The position numbers and the translations under genes were made by a program. A stretch of 64,000 nucleotides of DNA from a virus, in IMG/VR virus record IMGVR_UViG_3300018080_000105, positions 120,022-184,021 of that record. One strand, written 5' to 3'. The notes beneath the pieces were generated by a model that saw nothing but the letters and a program-made list of their open reading frames with translations, was not told the origin of the DNA and made no database searches. Positions within the stretch are counted from its first letter, which is position 1, and each line of letters begins with the position of its first letter. Below, in pieces: positions 18,291-27,435 of this stretch.

Positions 18291-18639
18291 TGGTCGCCCT
18301 TTCGAGCGGAGACTGAACCAGCCGCCAAACACGGGCTGGTCTTGCATGTGTACCTTCAGGCAAAAATCTGACAAATTCCCACAGATCCTTGTCCTGAAAA
18401 ACCGCACCCATAAATCGCTTATCGACCACAGCCAGGTCGGCCGCGATCGCCGGGTGCATCCCCATGACAGCCAGCACCCGAGGCCCGGTCACCTCACCAT
18501 CCTGCATTGCAAGATGGTAGGCGACATATTTGGCCTCTGAGATCAACAACTGGCGAGTCGCCCGCAGGCGTGCCAACGCCTCATCACGAAGTCGGGCCTG
18601 TTCTTCCGGGTCGGGAAGATGTTGTGACGCATCTGTCAT
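18283..18639 (-). CDS. Hypothetical protein, 118 aa
   Basis: The ATG at 18639 overlaps the ThyX stop (ATGA). The protein is helical and basic-acidic mixed in the first half (EEQARLRDEALARLRATRQ), with a C-terminal segment AVFQDKDLWEFVRFLPEG. No family is recognised. It links ThyX to GmhB in the operon. Confidence 0.7.
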   Translation of the reverse strand: MTDASQHLPDPEEQARLRDEALARLRATRQLLISEAKYVAYHLAMQDGEVTGPRVLAVMGMHPAIAADLAVVDKRFMGAVFQDKDLWEFVRFLPEGTHARPARVWRLVQSPLERATSA

Positions 18640-19688
18640 CACATTTCCTTAGTGAGGCCAAGGGCCACCAGCTTGTCCCAGCACTCGTCACGTTCACGAC
18701 ACCGGTCGAGATTCATCCACTCCTCCGGCTGTGCGTCTGTAAACTGAGCCCCATCACAAGGCAAGCTACCACTATTGGCTAGGTTTCCGATCACCTGCTG
18801 ATCCAGCGAGGTCAGCAGTGTCGCGTGCAATCTGTAATCACAGAAGGCTTCCCAGGTCAGCGGGAACAGCTCAGCAACAATGTCATTGCCGATGATGTCC
18901 GCGTACTCCCGAATCTCCTTCTGTGCATGAGAATCCATCCGCAGGCCAAGGAAGTGCAGCAGGTTGTGCAGGTCACACTTCCAGTATGCCTCGGTGAATG
19001 TGGACAGCGGTAGGTCCTTGCGGGCCTGCTCTTTCGCCACACCGAAGTGCAACCGCTCGTTGTACACCTCCTGCGCACGGACGTGCAGTTCCTTCTCTTG
19101 CTTGGTGAGATACTCCCCTGGAGTCTCCACGCCATGCAACGCATGACAGTTCAACGCGTCTACTGGAGACTTCGTGACGTAGTAGCCGTCAAACGTCTCG
19201 TCCGGAAACTCAGTCACATTGTGACCGCTGCTGCCCTGCCGGTTGCTCTTGGACTGCAATCGCCAATCCCAGGGCTGCGTAGCCATTCGATCATCGATCG
19301 CCGGAGAATACCGTGTGCTGTACTCGTTGACACTGGCCGTTCGGTGACGAATCCACTGCCGCCACACGTCCATCGGGACGCGTACGTGTAGCTTCAGCTC
19401 CGCAAACTCGACCGGCGTGCTGTGCCGGTGTCGCATCAAGTACCGCAACAAGTTCCTGTCTGAGCCAAGCGCTCGACCCTCGGACTGAGCGGTTAAGCGG
19501 GCAGCTTCTACGATGGCCGCGTCGTCGCCCATCACGTCCACCACTTTGATGAAACCCTGGCCACCGAACACCTCAAACGTCTGCTCACGAAGCGCCCAGA
19601 GCTTCTCCAGCCGCTGCAGGTCATTCTGTTTCCTCTGATCCTCCGCACAAAGTTCGCTCTCGTACAGTTCCTGTAATCCAGCTGTCAT
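18639..19688 (-). CDS. thyX: Flavin-dependent thymidylate synthase ThyX
   Basis: The ThyX signature RHRTASVNEYSTRYS lies at residues 114-128, matching RHRxxSxNExSxRY. The enzyme makes dTMP from dUMP using FAD, NADPH and methylene-tetrahydrofolate. At 349 aa it is longer than the usual 220-270, with an extended N-terminus (residues 1-45) and a C-terminal tail. It overlaps the upstream zinc-finger gene by 4 bases. With dUTPase in the same operon it completes dTTP supply from dUTP. Confidence 0.92.
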   Translation of the reverse strand: MTAGLQELYESELCAEDQRKQNDLQRLEKLWALREQTFEVFGGQGFIKVVDVMGDDAAIVEAARLTAQSEGRALGSDRNLLRYLMRHRHSTPVEFAELKLHVRVPMDVWRQWIRHRTASVNEYSTRYSPAIDDRMATQPWDWRLQSKSNRQGSSGHNVTEFPDETFDGYYVTKSPVDALNCHALHGVETPGEYLTKQEKELHVRAQEVYNERLHFGVAKEQARKDLPLSTFTEAYWKCDLHNLLHFLGLRMDSHAQKEIREYADIIGNDIVAELFPLTWEAFCDYRLHATLLTSLDQQVIGNLANSGSLPCDGAQFTDAQPEEWMNLDRCRERDECWDKLVALGLTKEM

Positions 19689-20533
19689 GAATGCACTTTC
19701 ATTCGATTAGCCGCACTGCATGCGACACAAAATTCGCCAGGATCTTCCGGGTCAAACGCAGCACGTTCCATACCGCACCCTTCACAAGCCCCAACCTGAT
19801 AATTCAACCGATGCGTCCCTGCCACACACTCCTCATAGCCCACTGCACAATTCCAGCAGGCGTGAGTGTACTCTCTCGGGCAACGTGTACGGTCAACGCG
19901 AAGCCGCAGCTTCAATACATTCTTCCGGTTCCATGCCACCATCGAGGGGCTGCACGCCACCTCGAAGAAGCCTGGAGCATCCCGTGAGCGGGTTGGCTCC
20001 AAGTGCCCAAGCATCCGCAGACCCACCATGGCTGCAGAATTCAAAAACGGATACTTACCGCCTCGACGGGTAAATCCTACTCGCATCGCCACCGCGCCGA
20101 TGGCCGTGTGTTTCCAGAAGTGCCGAATCAGCATGCCGGCCGGCGTACCTGCCAGCACCCGAAACTCGCCCATGTAGCCCATGGCATTCCGACTGTTTCG
20201 ACCTTTGACCAGTCGCTCTACCATCAGCGGCACCCATTCCTGCGTCCGCTGGATTGACCACGGAGGCACGCTAATGCCTTGCCTCAACCTGGTCGAGTTG
20301 CCTGCTAGTCGCCAGGCCAGTTGATCCGCCTCTGTGACGGTCAGTTCTCGCCCGGACAGATACCGGACGGACTCATACGCTGTATCGAACTGAATGTTCA
20401 TCGAGGCGGCAATGTTGCCAGCCAGAGAGTCCAAATCAGGGACAGTCTCAACGCTGTTATTGACAGCGTTGTTCAGCAGCTTGTGCTTGGTCCTTTCCAC
20501 CTGCGTCAGATTGAAGGACGGCAGCTTGGTCAT
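19685..20533 (-). CDS. Hypothetical protein with C-terminal Cys-rich zinc module
   Basis: The start at 20533 (MTKLPSFNLTQ) has GGGAGG upstream. The 282-aa protein has a helical N-terminal part, a middle part with GYMGEFRVLAGTPAGMLI, and about eight cysteines in the last 70 residues (CWNCAVGYEEC, CEGCGMERA, CVACSA), consistent with two zinc sites. The zinc module suggests nucleic acid or protein binding. No family is recognised. Confidence 0.72.
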   Translation of the reverse strand: MTKLPSFNLTQVERTKHKLLNNAVNNSVETVPDLDSLAGNIAASMNIQFDTAYESVRYLSGRELTVTEADQLAWRLAGNSTRLRQGISVPPWSIQRTQEWVPLMVERLVKGRNSRNAMGYMGEFRVLAGTPAGMLIRHFWKHTAIGAVAMRVGFTRRGGKYPFLNSAAMVGLRMLGHLEPTRSRDAPGFFEVACSPSMVAWNRKNVLKLRLRVDRTRCPREYTHACWNCAVGYEECVAGTHRLNYQVGACEGCGMERAAFDPEDPGEFCVACSAANRMKVHS

Positions 20534-20630
20534 TCGCGCCTCCCAGCCGATATTCATAGCTGCCACACTGCGGGCAGCGTGCCTGATTATCAGCGTACAC
20601 GTGATTACAGCGGTTACAGATCTTCATCAT
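20457..20630 (-). CDS. Small zinc-ribbon protein, 57 aa
   Basis: Between two larger genes a short frame starts with ATGATG at 20630, overlapping the upstream TGA, and encodes MMKICNRCNHVYADNQARCP and then QCGSYEY. Cysteines 5, 8, 19 and 22 form a classical CxxC...CxxC ribbon. The frame then runs 77 bases into the next gene in another phase before its stop at 20457. The ribosome site is weak, so coupling to the upstream gene is likely. The cysteine spacing makes chance unlikely. Confidence 0.62.
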   Translation of the reverse strand: MMKICNRCNHVYADNQARCPQCGSYEYRLGGANDQAAVLQSDAGGKDQAQAAEQRCQ

Positions 20631-21016
20631 TTCACGGCGACTGCAACACCAAGGAAGAATCGCCAGAAAATCTCCTGTGTCTCAGAGTTTTGAACCTGGT
20701 CAGTCGGTTCACCAATCGCCAGGTGAAGACGGCGGGCAACTCCAGGGACTTGCGCCGCCGCCTTGAAACCCAGCTGGAAAAGAAACCCGAACGCATCGGT
20801 CGGATGATTCTTCACCAAATACGGGAACATAGGAACGTAGACATGTTCCTCTTTACGAATGACGCGGAAGTCCACGTCTTTCTTCTCGTCAGGGTCCACT
20901 GGACCAAAAGCCGAGTACCAAACCTCACCAGCTCGCTCTTTTTTTACCAAGTCAGCTGGGGGCTGTTCCCGCTCCTCACAGACGGCCAAATCGATTTTGT
21001 GGTAACTGAGTTCCAT
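20627..21016 (-). CDS. Hypothetical protein, 129 aa
   Basis: The protein (MELSYHKIDLAVCEEREQPP) has a charged N-terminal half and a more hydrophobic C-terminal half with WRFFLGVAVAVK at the end. It sits 9 bases downstream of a glycosyltransferase. No family is recognised. Confidence 0.7.
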   Translation of the reverse strand: MELSYHKIDLAVCEEREQPPADLVKKERAGEVWYSAFGPVDPDEKKDVDFRVIRKEEHVYVPMFPYLVKNHPTDAFGFLFQLGFKAAAQVPGVARRLHLAIGEPTDQVQNSETQEIFWRFFLGVAVAVK

Positions 21017-21025
21017 GGCACAGTC

Positions 21026-21799
21026 CTACGTCAATGGCTGCGTCGCGACATGCAACGCATCTGTGGGAGAAGTTTTCGTTTCCTTTGCGACACCCAGGGG
21101 CACCCCTCCAGTGATGCCACGGCGCGGAGCTTTACTCTCACGCCCCTGATCGTCCGCATTGATTCGTACGCCGGTCCGGAAATTTTTAAGCCGCAGATCT
21201 TGCTGGAAACACAGCTCACCGAGCATCGTATCACCACCGTTATGGTGCAATGCCGGCCACGGGTAGTTGAATCGTCTCAACACATCCGTGCGTGCCGTCC
21301 ACCAGCCTCCCGTAGCAAACTTAATACTGCCACGTTCCGCGGGAGATTTACCGCCGTACCAGGGCTGCTGCATGACAAACTCACGCTGCTCGCCCATCCA
21401 CCGCATAGTATAAATGCTTCCAATCACGTCAGCATTTTCCATTGCGTCACTGACGACCGACAGCCACGACTTCTCAGGATGATCCTCCGTCAACGAGAAT
21501 CCTTTCAGGAAGCTGTCATCGTCGAACCACATGAAGTACGGAGTCGTCACAAGATCCGTCTCATGGAGAACCCGCCGCATGAGCGGGTATTTCCCCGGAT
21601 TGTCCGATACTTCAAGAATCTGTTCATCAGGCACCCAACTCCGCACCCAGGCGGAGACGGCCGGAGTCACTGAATTTAAGATCACGACAAGATTGAGATC
21701 GTCACGAGCCACCGTAGCAGTGATCGAACGAAGACACCTGTCTGCCAACTCTGGGTAGTCGCCATACAGCAACACGCAAATCGTGAACTTATTCTTCAT
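21026..21799 (-). CDS. GT-A (family 2-like) glycosyltransferase
   Basis: The 257-aa protein starts with FTICVLLYGDYPELADRCL, the opening strand and helix of a GT-A fold, and carries FMWFDDDSFL, a DXD metal-binding motif, near residue 90. GGDTMLGEL near 190 may hold the catalytic acid. Donor and acceptor are unknown. It is separate from the pair near the portal, so the phage has at least three transferases in this window. Confidence 0.8.
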   Translation of the reverse strand: MKNKFTICVLLYGDYPELADRCLRSITATVARDDLNLVVILNSVTPAVSAWVRSWVPDEQILEVSDNPGKYPLMRRVLHETDLVTTPYFMWFDDDSFLKGFSLTEDHPEKSWLSVVSDAMENADVIGSIYTMRWMGEQREFVMQQPWYGGKSPAERGSIKFATGGWWTARTDVLRRFNYPWPALHHNGGDTMLGELCFQQDLRLKNFRTGVRINADDQGRESKAPRRGITGGVPLGVAKETKTSPTDALHVATQPLT

Positions 21800-21811
21800 G
21801 ACTCTGCCTTC

Positions 21812-22723
21812 TTAGCTACTGGCCATGTCCAGTGCACGCGCACCACGCCCGCCGCGGGAGCCGCCCCGCCGACTAGCTGCTGGTGCAGGTTCAGATTCTA
21901 CTTCATCAGCCTGTGCCTGTTCCTCCAAAGCACTTCGGAGGTACTCTTCAGCACGGTCCAGCTTCGCGAGGTTGTCGGACGCAGCAGTGGCGATGCCCTG
22001 CATATAGTCACGAATCTCGTGAATCTGATCCACCATTGTTGCCTCCACTTCACCAGTGGGGACAGTCATGACGTTGCTGAACACAGACTCTGTGGAGCCG
22101 TTCCAGATGTTGTCGTTCTTCCCTACCCAGGTACGGCAGACGCTGTGCATCTGTCGAATCTGTGCCGAGACAGTAGCCGGCATAGCATGAGAACGACCGT
22201 GGGTACCGCCCCTGTTGAACCGTCGTTTGATCAGGTCATGCAGAGCATTAGGATCGAGCATCTTCTCGACCGCTTCCTCTGCATACTTGTTCCGCTGATT
22301 CTCGGTGTTCAGCGTCATCAGGAAGCCGACGTGGCCCCAGTTCAACCGGAAGTCTGTATCTGTGTTGTGCCACGAGATCAGCTCTTCCATCTGGTCCTGA
22401 TCATACAGACCCGCAAACTGCATTGCTTTACGGATCGTCCGGGCCTGTGTGGAGAGAGCCTGCTCAACCAGTTTGAGCCCTTTCTCTCCATTGTTGCCCA
22501 GGTATTTCGTTTCGTCCGCTTCGATCTCGTTACAGAGAGTTCCGATTCTCCAGTAGTACCGGATGTTCTCGGATCGAAGGTCGTTCATCGTCTTTTCAAG
22601 ACGCTTGAACTTCCGGTGGAGTTGCGCGTTCATCTGCGAGATTGCATCGGTACGCGCTTTGGTAATAGCAGCAGGACTGTTCCCTGAACGTTCGGCCCTG
22701 ACTGCAATCGACTGTCTTGGCAT
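21812..22723 (-). CDS. DUF1016 N-domain-like protein with RGG tail
   Basis: Residues about 40-165 (RYYWRIGTLCNEIEADE ... FRLNWGHVGFLMTLNTENQ) resemble the N-terminal domain of YhcG/DUF1016 proteins, with the YW-x-IG start and the LNW-H block. The PDDEXK nuclease domain that normally follows is absent. Instead there is a helical region and a basic Gly/Arg tail (RRGGSRGGRGARA), typical of nucleic-acid contact. The match is by eye only. Confidence 0.55.
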   Translation of the reverse strand: MPRQSIAVRAERSGNSPAAITKARTDAISQMNAQLHRKFKRLEKTMNDLRSENIRYYWRIGTLCNEIEADETKYLGNNGEKGLKLVEQALSTQARTIRKAMQFAGLYDQDQMEELISWHNTDTDFRLNWGHVGFLMTLNTENQRNKYAEEAVEKMLDPNALHDLIKRRFNRGGTHGRSHAMPATVSAQIRQMHSVCRTWVGKNDNIWNGSTESVFSNVMTVPTGEVEATMVDQIHEIRDYMQGIATAASDNLAKLDRAEEYLRSALEEQAQADEVESEPAPAASRRGGSRGGRGARALDMASS

Positions 22724-22732
22724 AACTGCCTC

Positions 22733-23887
22733 CTAGAGTACAAATTTCCCTGTCAACAAAGCATACGCGGCTTGTTCTAGTTTCTCCCGCCGCGAGGAGT
22801 CTACCTGTCGTGCAACCCACATGAGCGGAACGAACAGGTCATAAAGTTTACGCGAAGCGTAGCGAGCGGCCAGGTCATGGGTCTGAAATTCTGCGGCAGA
22901 ATGCCGCCCCAAAGCACAGGCACGATCAACTACGTCGCGAGCCAGTGTACGGCCCACGCCCAACAAGGTTACCGCGCGGATCAATCTCTTGCGATGCTCA
23001 CGACGTGATTCATCAGAATTGCAGGCGTCAAATCCCATGGACTCGCCCTGCAGTCGGAGCAAGCCTTCGGTAATATCGTCACGACTCACAGATCGCTCAG
23101 CCACTTCACTCACCATGGCGGCAAGGCGAAGATGGAAGTTTTTGCCGGCGTGAGTCACCCGACCACCGTGCTTACGGTAGGAACCCAAGCACACACCAAC
23201 AGGAGTAAAGGCCGCCACAGTCCCTCGGACTGACGTCCCTGTAGCTTCTCCATTGGTGAAATAATACCCGTCATAGACGTTGAACGCGTTACCGGCCACT
23301 GTGGTAGACGTCAAAGGATCACGCGATCGAAACCAAACCGTGAACTTTCGGCCCACCAGCATCGCTGCGTACACATCCACGTCAGGCCGCACATCCGCCA
23401 ACTCCTGCGTCGTGATTCCGAACAGCTCGAAATTACCGAGATACTGATGGGTCTTCCCAATCAGCCCTTCGATAGTCTTGGAGTCACGGTTCTTCAACAG
23501 GAGATACTTAGAAACCAACGGAAACCGCAACTCAACCAGCCAATTCCAGAACTCAATAGCGACCGTGCCGTCGGTCAGCAGTTCTTTCTCGGGTGGAAGT
23601 GTTATGGTCCCGCAAATATCAGGCATCATCTTGCTGAGGCCCGGAGCCAGCACCTGGGCAATCTGACTGAAAGCAGCTGCCGTCATCCGATAGCCACCAT
23701 CAATCGTTTTACCCTGCAGGTCCAACTGCAACTCTGCTGGCTTTGACGGACTACGCCGCTCCGTGGTGTCATCCATGTGGCGGAGAGCCGCCTGCAACTC
23801 ACCACGTTGCGCGTGATTAAACTGTATGACACGAGACGCCTCATACAGCTGCACGTTCCCATCTGTGCGCTCGTTATTCGTAGCCAT
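22733..23887 (-). CDS. Hypothetical protein, 384 aa
   Basis: The protein has a Gln/Leu-rich N-terminus, a middle domain with strands around FELFGITTQELADVRPDVDV and NVYDGYYFTNGEATGTS, and a helical C-terminal part with many Arg and Ala residues. The layout recalls DUF932-type phage/plasmid proteins, but I cannot confirm it. It overlaps the preceding gene by 14 bases. Confidence 0.7.
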   Translation of the reverse strand: MATNNERTDGNVQLYEASRVIQFNHAQRGELQAALRHMDDTTERRSPSKPAELQLDLQGKTIDGGYRMTAAAFSQIAQVLAPGLSKMMPDICGTITLPPEKELLTDGTVAIEFWNWLVELRFPLVSKYLLLKNRDSKTIEGLIGKTHQYLGNFELFGITTQELADVRPDVDVYAAMLVGRKFTVWFRSRDPLTSTTVAGNAFNVYDGYYFTNGEATGTSVRGTVAAFTPVGVCLGSYRKHGGRVTHAGKNFHLRLAAMVSEVAERSVSRDDITEGLLRLQGESMGFDACNSDESRREHRKRLIRAVTLLGVGRTLARDVVDRACALGRHSAAEFQTHDLAARYASRKLYDLFVPLMWVARQVDSSRREKLEQAAYALLTGKFVL

Positions 23888-24470
23888 CCTGCGGCGCCCA
23901 ATCCGTGCCCACCGTCTGCATGAAACTCTTGAAGGACTCCAGCACGACTGTAGTACCTTCCCTCGCCATCGGGAATATCGTGCGAGGCCACGGATCTTCC
24001 CGTTCCTCTGCAGGCGTGAACACCTGGTTCTGAATCGGCTGGTTGTGGAGAGTCATCAAGAACGCATCTTTCGCATGGGGTAAGTTGAAAATCAACGCCG
24101 CCCGTTCTGTCCGCAGATCCACGCCGGCCAGATCAGCCTGTTCCATGTACTGCTTCCACCACGAAAGTTTACGAAAACGAGACTGCCCGTAAATATCAGC
24201 CATCTTGATCGTGTGCGTGAACTTAATCTTTTCCGACATCAAATGCACCGGGAACCCAGGAAAGTGCTCGGCAAACCATGTGAAGTCGAGATCGTCATGC
24301 CCATGTACCGCAATAGCCTGCTGCTTACACAGCGACACATTGAACGGCACATTGGCATACCGCAAGATCTGTTTAACAATCCGCTCCTGGAAAGACAGCT
24401 GCCGTTGTTGTTCAGCCTGCTGCCTATCAGAAGCGTCCAGCTTTTTGAAGAAGTCGTCCACACCGCTCAC
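23874..24470 (-). CDS. Hypothetical protein, 198 aa
   Basis: The gene overlaps the recombinase stop by 4 bases (ATGA), so the two are coupled. The N-terminus is helical and charged (FFKKLDASDRQQAEQQRQL); the rest is mixed, with LTFE-free aromatic stretches such as DLDFTWFAEHFPGFPVHLM. A recombination accessory role is suggested only by position. Confidence 0.7.
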   Translation of the reverse strand: MSGVDDFFKKLDASDRQQAEQQRQLSFQERIVKQILRYANVPFNVSLCKQQAIAVHGHDDLDFTWFAEHFPGFPVHLMSEKIKFTHTIKMADIYGQSRFRKLSWWKQYMEQADLAGVDLRTERAALIFNLPHAKDAFLMTLHNQPIQNQVFTPAEEREDPWPRTIFPMAREGTTVVLESFKSFMQTVGTDWAPQDGYE

Positions 24471-25768
24471 GAGTCAGTCTCCTCTGCCTCTGCTGCGGCA
24501 TCTGTCACACCCTCAACAATCTGAGAATGCTCAGCAGCGGCTGCTTTCGCAGACATGTAATCCACACCAGGCTGGAACGGATACCGTTCCGTAATCCCTA
24601 GCATCGGATACAACTGCCGCAACTTGTCCGGGTGATTCTCCAGTGTGGCGGCCAGTGTACGGTAATCAACAGCGTCTTCGAGACCGATCTCCGTCGCTGC
24701 ACACTTTCTGTTTGACCGCTGTGGTTTCAAACCCAACAAGTCCCTGATGTTGTTGTACAGGGTCTTCTTGCCTGAGACGTTCTCCAGCTTCAACAACATT
24801 TCGGTAGAAGCTGAATGCCAGTCCCACGCGGTATGTTGCCGCCATTCGCCCGAAGCGTCTTCCGCCATCCACCACTGCAACTCCGCAGTGATCATTTTGC
24901 GACTTGGCCCCAGTGAGTTCTTCCGGGCCTTCATGTCCACCCGTAGACCTTGATACTCGGCTTTGTCGATATCGGCACCTGTCGATGCCTTCTTCATACC
25001 GATCTCGTAGGTCTCCATGAACTTGACAGCCTTACCCCCTGGCACACTCGACGTCGGTATCCCGCGAGCATCCGTTCCCGGTTTCTCGTGGTTCGTGCCG
25101 ATGACCGTGAACGGATAGTCCTGGATACGGCGCGGCATCGTCCGCATGTACCTCGCAATCATGTTAGCCGCCAACGCGTACCCGCGGACTGCGTGCCCAT
25201 CTTTCTCGACCTGTTCGATCTCTGCTTGCGGCGCTGTAGCCATCAGAGAGTCGACCGCAATCGCAAACGGGAACGTCCGGCCAGGACCGTCTGCTGCGTC
25301 CATGGTCTTGGCCATGTTCTTCGAGAAATAGGTGAAGACGTCCTGCCACTCTTCGAGGCTGTGTGTCTTCTTAACCATCAAGCGATTGATCCACTCTTCA
25401 TTCCACATCAACAACGAGTGACGTAGTTCCGGAGAGTCTTTGTTTTCGTTCTCAGCCAGTACCGCCCCACCACCGTAGAACATGTGCCAGCGGAAGACCT
25501 CGTACAGGAAGGCCGACTTTGCCGAACCTTCCTGCCCAATGATCTGTATGATCCGCGATAGAGGAAGCATGGTTGACTGAAACAAGTATCGCAAAGACAG
25601 CGCTGGCAACGGCAGTCCCACGAGACTGCTCTGTGCTTCCACGCCGATCGATATCTCGTCTCCCATGTCCGCCTGGGCCTGATCTCGCATCGCTGCGAAC
25701 ATCCCATTCAGATTCTGTTCCCGTACTTCCCCTGCCCACTGATCAGCCTTACGGCGTCGCTTTGCCAT
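24467..25768 (-). CDS. RecA/UvsX-like recombinase
   Basis: The start at 25768 (MAKRRRKADQW) has GGAGG about 10 bases upstream. The 433-aa protein shows Walker A GQEGSAKS at 78-85, an ENENKDSPE segment near 106-114 where RecA has its catalytic Glu region, Walker B FAIAVDSL with D173, and a RecA-type L2-like loop region GTDARGIPTSSVPGGKAVKF at 231-250. It would form filaments on single-stranded DNA and drive strand exchange. It lies next to the putative single-strand-binding protein and polymerase. The C-terminal tail is acidic. Confidence 0.82.
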   Translation of the reverse strand: MAKRRRKADQWAGEVREQNLNGMFAAMRDQAQADMGDEISIGVEAQSSLVGLPLPALSLRYLFQSTMLPLSRIIQIIGQEGSAKSAFLYEVFRWHMFYGGGAVLAENENKDSPELRHSLLMWNEEWINRLMVKKTHSLEEWQDVFTYFSKNMAKTMDAADGPGRTFPFAIAVDSLMATAPQAEIEQVEKDGHAVRGYALAANMIARYMRTMPRRIQDYPFTVIGTNHEKPGTDARGIPTSSVPGGKAVKFMETYEIGMKKASTGADIDKAEYQGLRVDMKARKNSLGPSRKMITAELQWWMAEDASGEWRQHTAWDWHSASTEMLLKLENVSGKKTLYNNIRDLLGLKPQRSNRKCAATEIGLEDAVDYRTLAATLENHPDKLRQLYPMLGITERYPFQPGVDYMSAKAAAAEHSQIVEGVTDAAAEAEETDS

Positions 25769-25784
25769 TCGTGTATGCCTCCAC

Positions 25785-25817
25785 ATAGAAAGAGGGGCGA
25801 GCAGCGCCCGCCCCTCT
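25785..25817 (-). terminator. Hairpin upstream of the recombinase start
   Basis: A 9-bp GC-rich stem (25791-25799 with 25809-25817) is followed on the minus strand by TTCTATGTGGAGG, so the tail merges with the ribosome site of the recombinase gene. It also closes the gene ending at 25838. It may terminate partially or act as an RNA-processing site. Confidence 0.65.
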
Positions 25818-25837
25818 GAAGTAATCCGTTACGGGCG

Positions 25838-27424
25838 TTACTGCCCTGCGGCGGTTGCCGCTGCCGCCAGCGCTGCTGCGGCTCGTCCTGTGGGCGCAGC
25901 TGCAGGCGCAGCTGCAGGCGCTGCCGGGGCCGCGCCTTCAGTCCCCGGCTGCTGAACAGCAACCGGTGGTGCTGCCGGGGCTGCGGCCGGAGGTGCTGCC
26001 GGCGGTGCTCCTGCCGGAGTGCCAGGCACCGCTGCAGGCGTCGCTGCTGCCGGCGGGGCCGCAGCGGCCGGCGGAGCAGCCACAGGAGGCGGTGCTACGC
26101 CGGGGACAGCTCCTGGTGCAGCATCCGCAGCATACGGCGACGGCGGTGCCGTAGGCGTAGCTGGGGCCGCCGGAGCGGCCGGAGGCGCTGCCGAAGCAGG
26201 GGCAGCTGGCGTGGCAGGCGGAGCTGCTGCAGCAGGCGGAGCAGCAACCGGAGGGGCTGCTGCTGCGGGAGGTGCCGCGACAGGCGGGGCAGCTGCCGGC
26301 GGAGCTTCAGCAGGCGGATAGTACCCACCTGTCTGAGGTACCGCCACCTGGTGAGCCTGAACAGCCGCTTCACGCGTACCTTCTGGGATCCAGTCCGGAT
26401 GATCCGCCCACGCATACAGAATCAAATTGGCCGGGAAACCGGGAGCGATCGCGAACGCTTGCTCCTGGAACGTCGGGAACCAGAAGATATCTTCCCAACG
26501 CATGATGCGCTGGCGGACAAATTCTTCATACCCAGACCAGTCAGCTGTCACACCGCCTGTCCCACCATAGTTGTCGGACAAGAAGCAACCGTAACCCTTC
26601 GGAGCATTGGCCTGCTGAGCCTGCCCTGGCAGAAATGCCCCGGCCACAGGGGCCGTAGGGGCCGTAGGCGCTGCAGGCGCGCCGGGGGCGGCGGCCCGCG
26701 ACCAGGCTTCCGGCCCACGCGCCTGCGGATCGCCATCTTCCAGCCGATAGAACGACACGTACTTACCCGTCGCCAGCGGTAACGGGTCACCATTGGCGTA
26801 GATTGCGTCCCAGTCACCAGGCGCAGCAGCACTGGCTTCCGGACTCAACAATTCCAACTGTTCCAGCAGTGCGTTACACGCTGACGTCGAAAGACAAAAC
26901 AGCACCGTACGATCCTGAAGACCAACCGGCAACTCTGCGTGCGGGTTCCACGCCTTGGTGTCGTTCTGCACCAACGCACCCTGCACGAAGTACGCCGTCT
27001 TGGGCGCTGTCAGTTCCGCAGAGCGGCCAGCCCCGCCGTCCAGCAAACCAGCCCACCCTGGCTGTTCCTGCTTGTTCTTCTTGGCGCGACGACACGCCTC
27101 GTAGAGCACACTAGCCGGGCTCGGAAGGGATGTCATCGTAGGATCCATCGGATCCTTAGTAATCATGTTCAGCTGATTGGAGCCGAAACTGCGAATCGTC
27201 TCGTACCCGCGAATCCAGTCTGAATAATCGCGTTCTTCACTGCTGTTGCGGAACGGAAGAAACTGCCCCGTCTCGACGTCAACCGCCGGAAAGATTCTCA
27301 CCGTCGTCACTGCATTCTGCTTCCACGACGGCTTGTACACTGACACGTCGGATCGCAACGTGTAGTGATTGTAGCGCTCCCCTTGGGTCGCATGCCCGTG
27401 TTGGGCGAAACTATAACCAGTCAT
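25838..27424 (-). CDS. Putative single-strand DNA-binding protein with long Ala/Pro tail
   Basis: The ATG at 27424 has AGGAG 6 bases upstream. Residues 1-370 form a globular part with aromatic-rich strands (YSFAQHGHATQGERYNHYTL, WKQNAVTTVRIFP, GKYVSFYRLEDG). About 150 residues at the end are nearly pure Ala/Pro repeats of the PPAAAPPVAAPP type. Its position between the polymerase and the recombinase fits a gp32-like protein, but no OB-fold signature can be proved by eye, and it lacks the usual acidic tip. Flanking hairpins suggest separately controlled, strong expression. Confidence 0.6.
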   Translation of the reverse strand: MTGYSFAQHGHATQGERYNHYTLRSDVSVYKPSWKQNAVTTVRIFPAVDVETGQFLPFRNSSEERDYSDWIRGYETIRSFGSNQLNMITKDPMDPTMTSLPSPASVLYEACRRAKKNKQEQPGWAGLLDGGAGRSAELTAPKTAYFVQGALVQNDTKAWNPHAELPVGLQDRTVLFCLSTSACNALLEQLELLSPEASAAAPGDWDAIYANGDPLPLATGKYVSFYRLEDGDPQARGPEAWSRAAAPGAPAAPTAPTAPVAGAFLPGQAQQANAPKGYGCFLSDNYGGTGGVTADWSGYEEFVRQRIMRWEDIFWFPTFQEQAFAIAPGFPANLILYAWADHPDWIPEGTREAAVQAHQVAVPQTGGYYPPAEAPPAAAPPVAAPPAAAAPPVAAPPAAAAPPATPAAPASAAPPAAPAAPATPTAPPSPYAADAAPGAVPGVAPPPVAAPPAAAAPPAAATPAAVPGTPAGAPPAAPPAAAPAAPPVAVQQPGTEGAAPAAPAAAPAAAPTGRAAAALAAAATAAGQ

Positions 27425-27435
27425 CAAACACTCCT

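Noticed and set aside
20321-21673. Plus-strand open frame of 450 codons
   Set aside because: It runs antisense to several minus-strand genes, including a glycosyltransferase with a DXD motif and a zinc-finger gene. Its product is Arg/His-rich as expected for a shadow frame.
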